Assembly: GCA_029432795.1 (NCBI GenBank)
Contig: JARNMJ010000019.1
Span: 1 to 64,000 of the forward strand
Reading direction: 5' to 3'
Source: Pontiellaceae bacterium B12219
Lineage (GTDB): Bacteria > Verrucomicrobiota > Kiritimatiellia > Kiritimatiellales > Pontiellaceae
Length of the DNA: 64,000 bases
The notes beneath the pieces were generated by a model. It worked only from the letters and a program-made list of their open reading frames with translations, was not told the DNA's origin and searched no databases. The number at the start of each line of letters is the position of its first letter. Position 1 is the first letter of the stretch. Below are positions 62,969 to 64,000 of the stretch, piece by piece. The position numbers and the translations under genes were made by a program.

Positions 62969-63020
62969 TAGAACCACTCGCCAGTTGTGGATTGACAGTT
63001 CTTTAAAATGGGGCCCCTTT

Positions 63021-63075
63021 GTCTGCACTGCTGGAGGGGCAGACGCGGTATTCCCGGGCGGAGAGACCTCCGCCC
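63021..63075. other. Two hairpins downstream of the CRISPR array
   Basis: GTCTGC (63021-63026) pairs with GCAGAC (63039-63044), and GGGCGGA (63056-63062) pairs with TCCGCCC (63069-63075) around a 6-base loop. TGGAGGGG in the first loop resembles the end of the dispersed element, so this may be a decayed relative. Confidence 0.45.
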
Positions 63076-63113
63076 CTTCGGTAAAGCGGTCTGAAAATCA
63101 GGTTGAAACAGGC

Positions 63114-63554
63114 TTAGAGATACTTCATCCAGCCGATCAGGTTGGTGAGCTTCCAGTCCTGCCGACGGTAAAATCCGAGGGCGGGGTGGTTATCGCGGTC
63201 GGCCTGGAGTTGAAGCCGGGCGAGGCCGCGGTCGGTTGCCCAGTCCTCCACAGCCTGAAGCAGCAGGGTTCCGATGCGTTTTCCGCGATGGCCGATATCA
63301 ATGATGACATCTTCCACATGTCCCACTTCGGCTCCCATGGAGGTTGAAACGTGGAGCTGTACGGTACACATTCCGAGGAGTTCGCCATCGGATTCTGCAA
63401 CAAAGATCTCCGCACTCTCGCGGGCGAGCAGGAGTTCCAGCCCCCGAATCTGGGTCAGGTAATCGGGGGTGAAATCAACTTCAATGGCAAACAGCTGATA
63501 GAGCAGTTCGGCCATCGCAGGGAGATCTTTCGGTGTTGCAGTCCGTATATTCAT
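63114..63554 (-). CDS. GNAT-family N-acetyltransferase
   Basis: 146 residues. MNIRTATPKDLPAMAELL is the usual GNAT start and VIIDIGHRGKRIGTLLLQAV contains the acetyl-CoA pyrophosphate loop (R/QxxGxG/A as HRGKRIG). ADRDNHPALGFYRRQDW gives the C-terminal strand. The substrate is unknown. It lies outside the cas operon, on the opposite strand. Confidence 0.85.
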   Translation of the reverse strand: MNIRTATPKDLPAMAELLYQLFAIEVDFTPDYLTQIRGLELLLARESAEIFVAESDGELLGMCTVQLHVSTSMGAEVGHVEDVIIDIGHRGKRIGTLLLQAVEDWATDRGLARLQLQADRDNHPALGFYRRQDWKLTNLIGWMKYL

Positions 63555-63586
63555 AGTCCTGATGTGTTATTGGGTTCGTGTTCAGA

Positions 63587-64000
63587 TCATGATTTTGCCT
63601 GTTTTTTAGGCGATTTTTTTTTACTCCGGCGTTTTTTGAAGAGGGTTTCGTAGTCGATATCGAGTTTCTGGATTTTATAGCGCACCATGCGTTCGGTAAT
63701 GCCCAGCTCGCGGGCGGCCGCGCTGATGGTACCTTTGTGGCGTTTGAGCGAATCGACAATGAGGTCGCGTTCGAGCATGGCCACGCGCGCTTTCAGGGTG
63801 TGCTGATTGCTGCCGGTGGCAGCAATGGCGACGGGGGTTTGCAGGGTGGGCGGTAGATCGTGCCCGTGAATGACTCCGTCTTCTTTGCCCATGAGGACGG
63901 CAAATTCAATGGTGTTTTCCAGTTCCCGAACATTGCCGGGCCAGTGGTAGGCCATGAGCATATTAATGGCCGGCGTGCTGATCCGTTTAATTTCGACCCC
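63587..64000 (-). CDS. NifA-like sigma-54-dependent regulator, C-terminal part
   Basis: The frame stays open to the right edge, so only about 137 C-terminal residues are seen. The end of the AAA+ domain (RISTPAINMLMAYHWPGNVRELENTIE in parts) and a Fis-type helix-turn-helix (AARELGITERMVRYKIQKL) are present, followed by a Lys-rich tail. The AAA+ segment looks closest to NifA among the enhancer-binding proteins I know, but nitrogen-fixation genes are not in view, so the regulated genes are open. Confidence 0.85.
   Translation of the reverse strand, partial: GVEIKRISTPAINMLMAYHWPGNVRELENTIEFAVLMGKEDGVIHGHDLPPTLQTPVAIAATGSNQHTLKARVAMLERDLIVDSLKRHKGTISAAARELGITERMVRYKIQKLDIDYETLFKKRRSKKKSPKKQAKS

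Overview
The window is about 64 kb of bacterial chromosome at roughly 55% GC, densely coding, with outer-membrane beta-barrels, lipoproteins, a Tat-type sulfatase and a DUF1080 protein. That set (sulfatase with a CxPSR site, DUF1080, SHD1-like and TorF/DUF481 proteins, a NifA-like sigma-54 regulator) fits a Gram-negative member of the PVC superphylum, plausibly Kiritimatiellota. No rRNA or tRNA is visible, so the assignment is inference.

Layout. 0-11.3 kb: the tail of an unknown gene, a small Cys-rich protein, an ovothiol pair (OvoA with fused methyltransferase, then the PLP lyase OvoB), an opposing run of envelope genes (PDZ protein, HEAT-like protein, EamA transporter, YiiX-like lipoprotein), hypotheticals and a DUF2235 hydrolase. 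11.3-14.4 kb: a lower-GC island of leftward genes separated by three attC-like hairpin sites. This is a cluster of integron cassettes without an integrase (CALIN), one of which carries an Abi-alpha-like protein. 14.9-33.4 kb: housekeeping genes (class I fumarase, eukaryotic-type HisA, MetG, Lrp plus aminotransferase, AddB-like nuclease, beta-CASP RNase, PurB, DbpA). 33.7-37.9 kb: accB-accC-asp23-amaP, then gmhA and a metalloprotease-like lipoprotein. 37.9-54.6 kb: Xth, MYG1, macrodomain, glutaredoxin, Dyp peroxidase, ParB, an M48 protease, a flippase, a sulfatase, LOG and LemA proteins. 54.9-63.0 kb: a complete type I-E CRISPR-Cas locus with an unusual gene order (cas6e before cas7) and only three spacers. 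The right edge holds a GNAT acetyltransferase and the C-terminal part of a NifA-like regulator.

The most unusual signal is not a gene. A 15-bp palindrome, TTCCA-R-NNN-Y-TGGAA, occurs 19 times exactly and at least 17 more times with one mismatch, where about 0.06 exact copies are expected by chance. Most copies lie inside genes, in all three reading frames, and it is absent from the integron-cassette island and from the CRISPR-Cas locus. A second dispersed element, a double hairpin bounded by TGGAGGGA/TCCCTCCA, lies between genes and also in frame inside metG and the AddB-like gene. A third family of short A-rich words of the CCACGAAAnACAC type marks several intergenic regions. All counts were made by hand.
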